Source: Bacillus sp. FJAT-42315 (lineage in GTDB: Bacteria > Bacillota > Bacilli > Bacillales > Domibacillaceae). From it: a DNA stretch of 64,000 bases. The position numbers and the translations under genes were made by a program. The stretch lies in contig NZ_KZ454941.1 of assembly GCF_002797375.1 (NCBI RefSeq), positions 1,041,974 to 1,105,973 of the forward strand, read 5' to 3'. Under the pieces are notes generated by a model that had not been told where the DNA came from, did not search any database, and worked only from the letters and a program-made list of their open reading frames with translations. Positions 17,024-25,348 of the stretch are shown in pieces. Position 1 is the first letter of the stretch, and every line of letters starts with the position of its first letter.

Positions 17024-18121
17024 TTATTTTCGCCTCATTTTCTCCCGAATAATCTGGAATAGGTAAATAAATGGAATGTATACATAAGCAATATATAACC
17101 CAAAATTCCCTGTGAAGTGAGTTAGTTGATTAATGTTTTGTCGGTCGGTGAATGAAATTACGATGAAAAACAAGGCAATCACGAGCGGGATAATGCTATG
17201 TTTTTGTTTTATGCTAAATAATTGTTTCAGTCCTCTTGTAGCTATCCACGTATACACACACATATTAGGTAGAATGACTAATAGCCAAATAGAGAGACCA
17301 GCATATTCAAATCGTTCAAGAAAAGGTAAATCGACGACTTTCCATAAAGTTAACGTGCCCCAAATGGTGTTAGATAATTGCCAATGGCTGAAGTATAACA
17401 AGGAAACGATCATGGTCAATAAATAAATGAAGATCGTATATCCGACTCCGAGTTGTGCCCATTTATGCGAGGTTTCCGCTTTTTTTAAAAAAGGATAACA
17501 GAAAAAAATCACTTCAAACGCCGAATAACTCAAGGCCATTTCTTTAGAACCAGCGAAAATTTCAGTCCATGAGTGATCCAAAACAGGTAACAAATAAGAT
17601 ATTTTCGCTTCTTTTAGTGGAAACCAATACATGAAAAGTAACGGAAGGGTGATGATGAACGTAAGAAAGCAAAGACCGACATTCACTCGAAATCCACTAG
17701 ATACATAAAGGTACACTAACACAAATAAAATAAGTGCCATATACCACGTTTCTAGTTGAGGAAACATCCAAATCTGGATAATTTGGATATAGTCACGAGT
17801 CATATTTACGCAAATAGATAGTATATACAAAACTAAAACTAAACTAAGTAAACCGCCAATCCACTTACCAAACAATTCTCGATGAATGACGGTAATATCA
17901 TTTTGGCCTTTATTTAATATTTGGTAAGTCATCCATAAGACAATATGAGTCGATAGTCCGGCCAGGATCACAGCAATCCAAGCATCATGCCCAGCTGTTT
18001 TGGCAACATTGCGCTGAAACGAGAAAATACCAGTACCAATTTGCATAGATGTCACGATGTAAAAAGCAAAATAAGGAGACACTTTATGCCTCTCATCGGG
18101 CAACGGCAACATTAGGTTCAC
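17024..18121 (-). CDS. GerB-type germinant receptor transporter subunit (copy 2)
   Basis: A 365-residue paralogue of the gerB at 14393-15493 with the same ten-helix plan; the first 150 residues differ mainly by conservative changes. Its ATG at 18121 has GGAGGTGAAC just upstream, inside the 3' end of the decayed gerA. It lies 15 bp before the intact gerA, so the operon now runs gerA-remnant, gerB2, gerA, gerB1, gerC. The reading frame is intact, with no damage visible. Because the upstream gerA and its promoter region appear lost, how this operon is now transcribed is unclear. Confidence 0.88.
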   Translation of the reverse strand: MNLMLPLPDERHKVSPYFAFYIVTSMQIGTGIFSFQRNVAKTAGHDAWIAVILAGLSTHIVLWMTYQILNKGQNDITVIHRELFGKWIGGLLSLVLVLYILSICVNMTRDYIQIIQIWMFPQLETWYMALILFVLVYLYVSSGFRVNVGLCFLTFIITLPLLFMYWFPLKEAKISYLLPVLDHSWTEIFAGSKEMALSYSAFEVIFFCYPFLKKAETSHKWAQLGVGYTIFIYLLTMIVSLLYFSHWQLSNTIWGTLTLWKVVDLPFLERFEYAGLSIWLLVILPNMCVYTWIATRGLKQLFSIKQKHSIIPLVIALFFIVISFTDRQNINQLTHFTGNFGLYIAYVYIPFIYLFQIIREKMRRK

Positions 18122-18136
18122 CTCCGATTAATCATT

Positions 18137-18454
18137 ATTCATCAATATCACGGTTACTTTCAGATGGAGGCTGTTTCTCGAAACGTTCAGTTTGTTTGGC
18201 TGCAGAATTTGTTGATCAGCATCCTTTAAATTGCCTCTCCGCATTGGAAAAAGGGGTTCCAGAAACGGTCGGCCAAGTGAGGGTAGCTTCAACATATGTA
18301 ATAAGAGGAGAGCTCGGCAAACCGCGATGCCTGCAAGCCTAAGAAGCTGAGCAAAAATAAAAAAAGGAAAGCGGATGAAAAGGAATAATACGTCTAGTAT
18401 GATCAAAAAGAGAAGAAGATATAACAAAAAAACGACTAACTCATTGAGAGTCAA
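18137..18454 (-). pseudogene. Remnant of a second gerA
   Basis: On the minus strand FIRFPFFIFAQLLRLAGIAVC ... LGRPFLEPLFPMRRGNLKDA matches the last part of the intact GerA (FIRFPFLLFAQFLGLLG ... LGRPFLEPIFPLRRADLKDA). The frame then breaks after a small deletion; in another frame the family tail ERFEKQPPSESNRDIDE ends at a TAA at 18137-18139. Everything before the last two membrane helices (over 400 residues) is gone, and a dispersed repeat begins about 15 bp upstream. It is direct evidence for an ancestral gerA-gerB tandem duplication. Confidence 0.88.
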
Positions 18455-18473
18455 TCGCTTTTTTATTTATATT

Positions 18474-18650
18474 CATCGTGCGGATAGCTCCAGTCCATAC
18501 GCTGCTAAACAGCACCTTCCGCTTTTCGATGTTGTCTAGCTCTGCCTCCTAGACACTCGAGTCAAATAACCTGCCGCTTACAAGGCTACCGCCTTTCCAA
18601 CGTCAGAACATTTGCTTGTCGTGTCTGGACAGTCGGCTCCGCTTTTCGTT
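18474..18650. repeat. Dispersed stop-proximal element (locus 3)
   Basis: Two modules of the family lie side by side: CTCCAGTCCATACGCTGCTA then AACAGCACCTTCCGCTTTTC (about 18488-18527), and a stretch ending CATTTGCTTGTCGTGTCTGG then ACAGTCGGCTCCGCTTTTC at 18647. The second is the reverse complement of the locus-4 copy. On the minus strand it starts 3 nt after the yutJ stop. The hairpin in the first module is TGCT-GTTT-AGCA. Confidence 0.85.
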
Positions 18651-19718
18651 TTACCCATTATGATATTTGTATAACCAAAGGATACCGGATTTTAGGAATC
18701 TTGCGACGCGGCCGGTGATAGCGCGGTCAGCTACGAAGCCGAATCCTTGTTTTTTGCCTAGCGAGCCTAGGATACCTTTTAATTTCATTTCTGGCAATTC
18801 TGCAGGAAGCGGTTCGTTTTTCCAGCGTTTTTGTAAGACTTGAACAATTTGTTCGGCTTGTTCTTCTGCCAATTGAGCACTAGGTGCATGAGGGAGGCTT
18901 GCGCAATCTCCAACTACATAGACATGCTCATCGTTCGGCAAGTTATGATATGGACTTAATGTGACGCGACCTGATGAATCTTTTTCGACATTCATGTTAC
19001 GCACGACGACGTTTGGTTGAATGCCTGCTGTCCATACAACTGCATCCATTTCATATACATCTTCATTATTATAGATTGCTTTTGGTTCCACTTTTACAAT
19101 ATTGGCATTATTAACGACAGTTACACCGTGATCAACAAACCAATTATGAATATATTTACTTAAGCGTTCCGGGAAGTCTTTCAAAATCCGTGGTCCGCGG
19201 TCAAATAAAATAATGTCAAGGTCAGGACGGCTTTCACGTAATTCGCTAGCAATCTCGATTCCACTTAATCCAGCACCAACAATTCCTATTTTTGAACGAG
19301 CTGGCATGTTGGACAGCGTTTGATACGTATGACGAGATTTTTCGATCGATTGAATGCTGTGCGTATATTGTTCCGCTCCCGGCACATCGTGATACTTATC
19401 TTCACAGCCAAGGCCGATCACTAGGTCATCGTATGGAAGTGACTCTTGATCTTCAAGCACCACACACTTATTTTCTAAGTCAATTTCTTTCACTGCTCCG
19501 AAAACTAAATTAAGTCGAGAATGTTCTGGAAATGCAACACGCACTTCATGATCGGAAATCGTTCCTGCTGCGAGTGCATAATATTCTGTTTTTAAACAAT
19601 GATAAGGTACCTTATCTACTAAAGTAATGGTGACATCTTCCGGCAAATTATTAGGCAATAGCCTAAGTAACACACGCATATTTCCATAACCGCCACCAAG
19701 CAACACTAAATGTTTCAT
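18651..19718 (-). CDS. yutJ: NADH dehydrogenase-like FAD oxidoreductase YutJ
   Basis: A 355-residue two-dinucleotide-binding flavoprotein related to type-2 NADH dehydrogenases. FAD is bound by HLVLLGGGYGNMRVLLRLL at the N-terminus, NAD(P) by IGIVGAGLSGIEIASEL near residue 145, and the second FAD motif is VYVVGDCASLP near residue 270. No transmembrane helix is present; the basic C-terminus (ARFLKSGILWLYKYHNG) could lie on the membrane. The electron acceptor is unknown. It is divergent from yuzB, as in B. subtilis. Confidence 0.88.
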   Translation of the reverse strand: MKHLVLLGGGYGNMRVLLRLLPNNLPEDVTITLVDKVPYHCLKTEYYALAAGTISDHEVRVAFPEHSRLNLVFGAVKEIDLENKCVVLEDQESLPYDDLVIGLGCEDKYHDVPGAEQYTHSIQSIEKSRHTYQTLSNMPARSKIGIVGAGLSGIEIASELRESRPDLDIILFDRGPRILKDFPERLSKYIHNWFVDHGVTVVNNANIVKVEPKAIYNNEDVYEMDAVVWTAGIQPNVVVRNMNVEKDSSGRVTLSPYHNLPNDEHVYVVGDCASLPHAPSAQLAEEQAEQIVQVLQKRWKNEPLPAELPEMKLKGILGSLGKKQGFGFVADRAITGRVARFLKSGILWLYKYHNG

Positions 19719-19922
19719 AAGAAATATCCCCTTTTGTGAATGATATAATTCTTTGACATCCCCAGGATTCTTGTCAAAAAAACTCGATTTTTTATTCTGC
19801 CATAATGAGTATATCGAAAACTAATTATTTTCACAACAGACAGTAAACATTTTCGTGATAAAGTTTTCTGCTTTAATCTCATCGGCAGAGATAGTAAAAT
19901 AGAGGCGAGAGGTGGGAAAAGG

Positions 19923-20159
19923 ATGAAGCCAATTATCGAGTTTTGCGTCAGCAATTTAGCGAATGGTGCGCAAAAAGCGCTTGAAATATTAGAACGTGAT
20001 GTCAATCTAGATGTAATTGAGTATGGCTGCCTAAGTTATTGTACAAGATGCAGTGAAGGCTTGTTCGCGCTTGTGAATGGAGAGCCAGTGGATGGAAAGA
20101 CGCCAGAGGAGCTTGTTGACAATATTTATGAGTATTTAGAGGAAAACCCGATGTTTTAA
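19923..20159 (+). CDS. yuzB: YuzB-family protein (DUF1450)
   Basis: A 78-residue cytosolic protein with four cysteines in the pattern EFCVSN ... [13 protein letters not shown], matching the DUF1450/YuzB family. The CxxxCxxC arrangement suggests metal or cluster binding or a redox role, which is inference. ATG at 19923 has AGAGGTGGG upstream. It is divergent from yutJ, a pairing kept in B. subtilis. Function is unknown. Confidence 0.88.
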   Translation: MKPIIEFCVSNLANGAQKALEILERDVNLDVIEYGCLSYCTRCSEGLFALVNGEPVDGKTPEELVDNIYEYLEENPMF

Positions 20160-20191
20160 AACGGCCGAGGACATGTCCTGGCCGTTTTTTT
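20158..20191. terminator. Terminator between yuzB and the DUF2225 gene
   Basis: AAAACGGCC pairs with GGCCGTTTT around an inner AGGACATGTCCT palindrome, then a T run; suitable for both convergent genes. Confidence 0.9.
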
Positions 20192-20194
20192 ATT

Positions 20195-20902
20195 TTAAAC
20201 AGTAGCTTCTTCTTTTGGCTGCTTCATTTCCTCGCGAATCTCGTACCAGCGATCCCGAGCCATGTCGACGATTTTTTTATCCGAAGACATATGTTGTTTT
20301 TCAATGACTTTAGAGAAATAAGAGACGGCAGTTTCTGTATCACCTGTACGACGATTTAACTCAGCGATTAAATATAATATTTTCACTTCAGACATTTGTT
20401 TACCTGTAAGGTCTTCTGTCTCGTAAGCTTCTATATATTGGTTCGCTGCCATGATCATAAAGCGATACTCTTCTTTTTGACGCCCTAATTCACGATAGAG
20501 CCAAGCAGTGCGGAGAGCTAATCCGGCTAATGTTAGGTGCTTTTCTTTCTTAAGCAGACCGCTATAAAGAGCGAGCTTATAGCTATTAATCGCTTCAACA
20601 ATTGTTCTTTCTTTCCCGTAGTCTTGATAGACCCATTGACTCTTTACTCGCTCGATGACGTTATTTTTAGAGCCGGGAGCGAAATAGGATGAAAACTCCT
20701 CTGAGAAAGAATACCCACAATGGCAGCACACAAATACATGGTAAAATAATGGATTGCAGCTATCTTGCTCATAAATAGGCATTAAGTCAGTATCATGACC
20801 AGTCACTTTCACAAAGCGGCTTCTTAACTTGGTTGTTTGAAATGTTTCCTCGCAAACGGGGCATTTTAGTTGTTTTTCATAAAAAGGAGAGATTTGGTCC
20901 AT
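20195..20902 (-). CDS. DUF2225 family zinc-ribbon protein
   Basis: A 235-residue cytosolic protein. The N-terminal 60 residues hold CPVC (14-17) and CCHCGYSF, a four-cysteine zinc ribbon; the remainder is helical and TPR-like (EAINSYKLALYSGLLKKEKHLTLAGLALRTAWLYRELG ... AVSYFSKVIEKQ). This is the layout of DUF2225. Members are thought to act as adaptors, but no function is established to my knowledge. ATG at 20902 is preceded by GGAGG. Confidence 0.87.
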   Translation of the reverse strand: MDQISPFYEKQLKCPVCEETFQTTKLRSRFVKVTGHDTDLMPIYEQDSCNPLFYHVFVCCHCGYSFSEEFSSYFAPGSKNNVIERVKSQWVYQDYGKERTIVEAINSYKLALYSGLLKKEKHLTLAGLALRTAWLYRELGRQKEEYRFMIMAANQYIEAYETEDLTGKQMSEVKILYLIAELNRRTGDTETAVSYFSKVIEKQHMSSDKKIVDMARDRWYEIREEMKQPKEEATV

Positions 20903-21104
20903 GTGATTTACCTCCTATTATTATTAATTTTCAAATATGTCTATATACTTATATATCATTCATTATAGCTGATTTTTAAGGTGAAAAGACTAGGTATTAT
21001 TAACCTTTTTATTGGGGGTGTTTTGGAAGTGAGCAGTTTGGTTGTGAAGGGATTTACGGATGTATATACTAGATAATAAGAAAATAATGAATGGAGGGGT
21101 TCTG

Positions 21105-21473
21105 TTGAAAGAAACTGAAGTAGTGATAGTGACTGAAGCAGCGGCTTTTCAAATAAAAGATATGATGAAACAAAATGAAGAAGAGGGAGCTAACCTTCGT
21201 GTGACGGTTCATGGTGGCGGCTGTAGCGGCTTGTCTTATGGCATGGGGTTTGATCACGAAATTAAAGAAGGTGACGTTGAACTCGATCAACATGGTATCC
21301 ATATTGTTGTCGATAAAGACAGCGCTCCTGTGTTAAAAGGAACCGTTATTGACTATAAACAATCCTTGATGGGCGGCGGCTTCACGATCGAAAATCCAAA
21401 TGCGATTGCTTCATGTGGTTGTGGGTCTTCGTTCCGTACAGCAACAAATACTGGAAAACCAGAGAATTGCTAA
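21105..21473 (+). CDS. yutM: A-type iron-sulphur carrier YutM (HesB/ErpA-like)
   Basis: A 122-residue A-type carrier for [Fe-S] clusters. The three conserved cysteines are present: GGGCSGLSYGMGF near residue 40 and ASCGCGSSF near residue 107. The end SFRTATNTGKPENC is characteristic of YutM. I start at the TTG at 21105 because GGAGGGG lies 6 nt upstream and the length fits the family; the ATG at 21060 lacks a ribosome-binding site. With yutI (8.1 kb) it would serve cluster assembly and delivery. Confidence 0.93.
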   Translation: MKETEVVIVTEAAAFQIKDMMKQNEEEGANLRVTVHGGGCSGLSYGMGFDHEIKEGDVELDQHGIHIVVDKDSAPVLKGTVIDYKQSLMGGGFTIENPNAIASCGCGSSFRTATNTGKPENC

Positions 21474-21481
21474 ATATTTTT

Positions 21482-21511
21482 CAAGCACTTCCTTTAAAGG
21501 GAGTGTTTTTT
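21482..21511 (+). terminator. Terminator of yutM
   Basis: AGCACTTCCTTT and AAAGGGAGTGTTTTTT form a stem-loop with T tract just after the yutM stop. Confidence 0.8.
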
Positions 21512-21538
21512 GTTTAGGGCTGAGAAAGTAGCAGCAAA

Positions 21539-21805
21539 GTCAAAGAACTGTTCGGAAAGTCGAAGAAATCGCAAATAAGGTCGAAGAAGCGCCCGGAAAG
21601 TCGAAGAAATCGTAAACAGGGTCAAAGAAGCGCCCGGAAAGTCGAAGAAATCGTAAACAAGGTCAAAGAAGCGCCCGGAAAGTCGAAGAAATCGCAAATA
21701 AGGTCGAAGAAGCGCCCGGAAAGTCGAAGAAATCGTAAACAAGGTCAAAGAAGCGCCCGGAAAGTCGAAGAAAGCACAAATAAAGTCGAAGAAACTTCAC
21801 TAAAG
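21539..21805. repeat. Thirteen-unit GTCGAAGAA tandem array (20/21 bp)
   Basis: Thirteen units each beginning GTC(G/A)AAGAA run without a break, alternating in length between 20 and 21 bp, so the long period is 41 bp (GGAAAGTC at 21554, 21595, 21636, 21677, 21718 and 21759). The two unit types end in GCGCCCGGAAA and ATCGCAAATAAG or close variants. It fills the gap between yutM and yumC. An 84-codon minus-strand ORF within it is an artefact of the repeat. Period and core link it to the arrays at 7996 and 49906. Confidence 0.93.
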
Positions 21806-21835
21806 GCCCCAATCTAGAGGTTGGAGCCTCTAACT
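21806..21835 (-). terminator. Probable terminator of yumC
   Basis: On the minus strand AGGCTCCAACC TCTA GATTGGGGCCTTTA forms an imperfect stem with G-U pairs 10-35 nt after the yumC stop. Confidence 0.6.
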
Positions 21836-21845
21836 AAATAGATAA

Positions 21846-22850
21846 TTATTTTTTCTGTTCGAATAAAGAAGTGCTGTGGAGCGGTTGGACGCGTGCTTTC
21901 GGGTCGAGATAGGCTTTGGCATTGTTGACGGCCGTTGGTGCTTCACCAAAGCCGGATGCAATGAGCTTGACTTTGCCGTCGTATGTACAAATATCACCAG
22001 CTGCGTACACACCTTCTAGATTAGTTTCCATTTTGGAATTGACGACAATGCTGTTTTTGACAATGGTAAGCCCCCAATCTTTAATCGGACCGAGTGAAGA
22101 GACAAAGCCGAAATTGACGATGACATCATCAACAGGAAGAATTTCCTCGCGATCGGTGTCCACTTTCGTTAATTTAAGCGCCCCAATTCGGCCATCTTCC
22201 TCGACGAGACTGCTTGGTACATAAGGCGTCATCATGTTGACGGTAGAAGCACGAAGCTGTTCGACACTATGCTCATGAGCTCTAAATTTGTCACGGCGAT
22301 GGATAATGGACACGCGTTTGGCAATCGGTTCAAGCATAAGCGCCCAATCGACAGCTGAATCGCCGCCTCCGCAAATGGCGATATGTCGGTCTTTAAATTG
22401 TTCAAGGTCTGTGATGAAGTAATGAAGGTTCGTTTTTTCATAGGTGGTGGCATTCGGAAGTTCTAATTTTCGTGGTTGAAAAGCGCCGTTGCCCGCAGTG
22501 ATGATGATCGTTTTCGTGAAATGGATATCTTGATCGGTTGTTAATTTGAATGTCCCATCTGCTAATTTTTCGAGTGTTTGCACAGACTGACCTAAGCAAA
22601 TAGTCGGAGAAAATGGCTCCATTTGTTCGACTAGGCGGTCCACCAGCTCTTGTGCTCGAACTTTAGGGAAGCCAGCGACATCGTAAATGTATTTTTCTGG
22701 ATAGAGTGTTGAAAGCTGTCCTCCTAGTTGTGGTAAGCTTTCAATGATTTTGACCGATGCTTGGCGCATCCCTCCGTAAAAAGCGGTGAATAGTCCGGCA
22801 GGCCCGCCTCCAATAATGGTAATGTCGAATACTTGTTGATCATGATTCAT
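21846..22850 (-). CDS. yumC: Ferredoxin/flavodoxin-NADP+ reductase YumC (type 2)
   Basis: A 334-residue thioredoxin-reductase-like flavoprotein without the redox CxxC, as expected for the Bacillus-type ferredoxin-NADP+ reductase. FAD is bound by [18 protein letters not shown] at residues 9-26, NADPH by [17 protein letters not shown] near residue 160, and a second FAD segment is [32 protein letters not shown]. It transfers electrons between NADPH and ferredoxin or flavodoxin. ATG at 22850 follows GGAGGGG. It is divergent from yumB. Confidence 0.95.
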   Translation of the reverse strand: MNHDQQVFDITIIGGGPAGLFTAFYGGMRQASVKIIESLPQLGGQLSTLYPEKYIYDVAGFPKVRAQELVDRLVEQMEPFSPTICLGQSVQTLEKLADGTFKLTTDQDIHFTKTIIITAGNGAFQPRKLELPNATTYEKTNLHYFITDLEQFKDRHIAICGGGDSAVDWALMLEPIAKRVSIIHRRDKFRAHEHSVEQLRASTVNMMTPYVPSSLVEEDGRIGALKLTKVDTDREEILPVDDVIVNFGFVSSLGPIKDWGLTIVKNSIVVNSKMETNLEGVYAAGDICTYDGKVKLIASGFGEAPTAVNNAKAYLDPKARVQPLHSTSLFEQKK

Positions 22851-23168
22851 TCAAAACCCCTCCTTGAAAACAGAAAATGGTCTTTCTTTTCCTTTCACTT
22901 ATCATACCGAAATTCTGTTTCATGCACACGTAAAGACACTTTGATTGAATCAATTTTTTTCTGGGTGAAAAACAAATAAATTATTTCGATTAAACATCTT
23001 GAAAAAGAATGGCAAAAAGCATATTATTGAAGTGGATATGCAAATATTAAGATTTTGTGACGATTTTTTTAACCGTATTTTTTTGCATGTATTCGTGAAT
23101 AATTTCACAAACTAGGTTTATCGCTACAAAAGAACCCGAAAATATCGACAAAGGTGGAAGTGATTATT
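22851..23168. other. Divergent yumC-yumB intergenic region
   Basis: 318 bp of AT-rich sequence without a gene. It must hold the promoters of both flavoprotein genes and includes the Rex-like operator at 23093-23110. I could not fix the -35/-10 hexamers with confidence. Confidence 0.6.
23093..23110. promoter_or_regulatory. Candidate Rex operator before yumB
   Basis: TCGTGAA-TAAT-TTCACAA matches the Gram-positive Rex consensus TTGTGAA-N4-TTCACAA at 13 of 14 half-site positions. It lies about 60 bp before the yumB start. Rex represses NADH-oxidising genes when NADH is low, so NADH-responsive control of an NDH-2-like enzyme makes biological sense. Confidence 0.6.
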
Positions 23169-24389
23169 GTGAGAAAGCCAAAGATTGTAGTATTAGGTGC
23201 AGGTTATGGTGGATTAATGACAGTAACTCGTCTTCAAAAAATGTTAGGGCAAGACGAAGCGGATATCGTATTGGTAAATAAAAATGATTACCATTATGAA
23301 ACAACTTGGTTGCATGAGGCATCTGCAGGTACATTGCATCATGACCGTGTGCGTTATAATATTGATAGCGTTATCAATCGCAGCAAAGTAGAATTTATTC
23401 GTGCAGAAGTACAAGACGTTAAAACAGCTGAAAAGAAAGTAATCTTGAACTCTGGTGAACTTGAGTATGATTATCTTGTATTCGCACTTGGTGGCGAATC
23501 TGAAACTTTCGGCATTCAAGGCTTAAAAGAGTATGCGTTTACAATTTCTAACGTCAATACAGCTCGTCAAATTCGTGAGCATATTGATTACCAATTTGCG
23601 ACGTATGCGATGGAAACAGAAAAGAAAGAAGAGCGTCTAACGATCGTTGTCGGAGGAGCTGGATTCACTGGTATTGAATTCCTTGGTGAAATCACAAACC
23701 GTGTACCAGAACTTTGCCGTGAGTACGATATTGATTACTCTAAAGTTCGTATTTATTGTGTAGAAGCAGCGCCAATGGTTCTTCCTGGTTTTGATCCTGA
23801 GCTTGTGAAATATGCGGTAACTCAATTAGAGAAAAAAGGTGTAGAGTTCAAAATCGGTACAGCGATTAAAGAAGCGACACCAGAAGGTATTAAAGTTGCC
23901 AAAGGTGAAGAAGAGGTTCAAGAAATTAAAGCAGGCACAGTGGTTTGGGCAGCGGGTGTTCGCGGAAACTCGATCATTGAAAAAGCAGAAATCGAAAATA
24001 TGCGTGCTCGTGTAAAAGTAAATCTTGATTTACGTGCCCCAGGTCATGACAATATTTTCGTCATCGGTGACTCTTCACTTATGATTAATGAAGAAATTAA
24101 CCGTCCATACCCACCAACAGCTCAAATTGCGATGCAGCAAGGAGAAGTATGTGCGCGCAATTTAGTAAAGTTGTTGAAAGGTCAAACGGATGATCTTGAA
24201 ACATTTAAGCCAGACATTAAAGGTACGGTTTGTTCTTTAGGAGATGACGATGCGATCGGTGTTGCTTTCGGTAAGAAAATGACAGGTGCGAAAGCGTCAT
24301 TCATGAAGAAAATGGTTGATAACCGTGCATTGTACATGATCGGTGGACCATCACTTGTGATGAAAAAAGGTAAATTTAAGTTCCTATAA
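23169..24389 (+). CDS. yumB: Type-2 NADH dehydrogenase-like protein YumB
   Basis: A 406-residue flavoprotein of the NDH-2 family, which oxidises NADH and reduces menaquinone without pumping protons. Motifs: [18 protein letters not shown] for [22 protein letters not shown] for NADH and [15 protein letters not shown] for [18 protein letters not shown] corresponds to the quinone-site AQxAxQ motif. The GTG at 23169 matches the family start (RKPKIVVLG); the reading from 23154 would add five unusual residues. It should lie on the inner face of the cell membrane. A Rex-like operator lies upstream. Confidence 0.93.
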   Translation: MRKPKIVVLGAGYGGLMTVTRLQKMLGQDEADIVLVNKNDYHYETTWLHEASAGTLHHDRVRYNIDSVINRSKVEFIRAEVQDVKTAEKKVILNSGELEYDYLVFALGGESETFGIQGLKEYAFTISNVNTARQIREHIDYQFATYAMETEKKEERLTIVVGGAGFTGIEFLGEITNRVPELCREYDIDYSKVRIYCVEAAPMVLPGFDPELVKYAVTQLEKKGVEFKIGTAIKEATPEGIKVAKGEEEVQEIKAGTVVWAAGVRGNSIIEKAEIENMRARVKVNLDLRAPGHDNIFVIGDSSLMINEEINRPYPPTAQIAMQQGEVCARNLVKLLKGQTDDLETFKPDIKGTVCSLGDDDAIGVAFGKKMTGAKASFMKKMVDNRALYMIGGPSLVMKKGKFKFL

Positions 24390-24399
24390 GCATATGTAC

Positions 24400-24433
24400 A
24401 AGAGACTGGCCTTGATGGTCAGTCTCTTTTTTA
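24400..24433 (+). terminator. Terminator of yumB
   Basis: AAGAGACTGGCC/GGTCAGTCTCTT stem with six Ts directly after yumB. Confidence 0.9.
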
Positions 24434-24455
24434 TTTGGCTAAAGGAGTGGGACAG

Positions 24456-24611
24456 GTGAAAAGAGGAAATGTTTGGTTAGGTGCTGCTGGTTTAGTGATT
24501 GATTCTTCGGGTCGTTGGCTAGTAAATTATTCTTCTAATTTTGAGATCAATGCAATCGAAAAAGGAGATTGTACGAGTGGATCTCCTTATGATATATTAT
24601 CTGAAAATTAA
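24456..24611 (+). pseudogene. Truncated Nudix hydrolase remnant
   Basis: A 51-codon frame with a GTG start and GGAGTGGGACAG upstream encodes KRGNVWLGAAGLVIDSSGRWLV, the usual first strand of a Nudix hydrolase. The frame then runs into unrelated sequence (NYSSNFEINAIEKGDC) and stops. The GX5EX7REUXEEXGU box that does the chemistry is missing in all frames of the next 150 bp. It is probably the 5' stub of a gene deleted internally, upstream of yuiA. The match is short, so a novel small protein remains possible. Confidence 0.5.
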
Positions 24612-24638
24612 AATAATTTTATTCAAGGGGGCAAAAAT

Positions 24639-24761
24639 ATGACGATGCAAACGAAAAGCCAAACATGTCATACGTGCGAAGGGAAAGGTTATCTCCAGCT
24701 TCTTCTAGGAGGCTCTGAAACTTGTCCGAACTGCGGTGGAGAAGGAAATCAAGAAGAATAG
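24639..24761 (+). CDS. yuiA: YuiA-family small zinc-finger-like protein
   Basis: A 40-residue protein with two CxxC pairs (TCHTCEGKGYLQ and TCPNCGGEGN), each in a CxxCxGxG context as in the DnaJ central zinc finger. It matches my memory of B. subtilis YuiA and precedes yuiB, as there. The ATG at 24639 has CAAGGGGGC upstream. It is cytosolic and likely binds zinc; partners are unknown. Confidence 0.85.
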   Translation: MTMQTKSQTCHTCEGKGYLQLLLGGSETCPNCGGEGNQEE

Positions 24762-24863
24762 GTAAAATAGGGGGCATCCTTCATTTGGAGGGTGCTCCAT
24801 TGTCTTGACGTTTTCCTTCTTATTCATGTACACTATTATTTAGTGATTTAGGAGGTTAACGGA

Positions 24864-25181
24864 ATGCATATAGCTATTTTACTTGTTTCGGTATTGCTAT
24901 TTTTTGTGTTATTTTTCGGCATTGGCTTCTTATTAAATATGTTGTTGCGGATGACGTGGGTGATGGCGTTTCTTTATCCGCTTGTAACGATTATGATTGT
25001 AGATGAAATCAGCACGTTTGATTATATTTTAAACGCAAGTGAAGCATTTCCGGCGTTAGGAGCGAAAATCGTTTCGCTTAAAGCACCAGACATTATCATT
25101 TTATCAAGCGGTTTGCTTGGTGCGATCACTTCAGGCATTACGATGCGCATTCTTCGTCAAAAAGGCTATCAAATGTTTTGA
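24864..25181 (+). CDS. yuiB: YuiB-family membrane protein
   Basis: A 105-residue protein with three hydrophobic stretches: about 1-25, 30-50 and 75-95 (APDIIILSSGLLGAITSGITMRIL). This matches YuiB of B. subtilis in size and position. The ATG at 24864 follows TAGGAGGTTAAC, a strong ribosome-binding site. No enzymatic motif is present and its role is unknown. Confidence 0.82.
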   Translation: MHIAILLVSVLLFFVLFFGIGFLLNMLLRMTWVMAFLYPLVTIMIVDEISTFDYILNASEAFPALGAKIVSLKAPDIIILSSGLLGAITSGITMRILRQKGYQMF

Positions 25182-25193
25182 TTTTTCTTACAT

Positions 25194-25246
25194 AAAGAGT
25201 CCTATAAAAGGTCATTTTCGGATGATCTTTTGCAGGACTCTTTCTC
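25194..25246 (+). terminator. Terminator of yuiB
   Basis: AAAGAGTCCT pairs with AGGACTCTTT around an inner AAAAGGTCAT/ATGATCTTTT stem. Confidence 0.85.
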
Positions 25247-25348
25247 GTTTTTTATCATATAAGTTTCCAACAAAGAAAGCGTCTGTGATCGATGTATCTA
25301 TATAATTGTTAAAAAAGGAGCATCTAACTTAGCCCCTTTTTTAATTAT

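Noticed and set aside
18049-18342. Plus-strand 97-codon frame
   Set aside because: It is antisense to gerB2 and the gerA remnant, with no ribosome-binding site.
21494-21748. Minus-strand 84-codon frame with a 41-residue internal repeat (FRALLRPYLRFLRLS)
   Set aside because: It is produced by the 41-bp tandem array: three 41-bp periods equal 41 codons. There is no ribosome-binding site and no homology outside the array.
21539-21805. CRISPR array or plasmid-type iterons of an origin
   Set aside because: There are no spacers, and no rep gene or DnaA-box cluster nearby; I keep it as an unexplained phased repeat.
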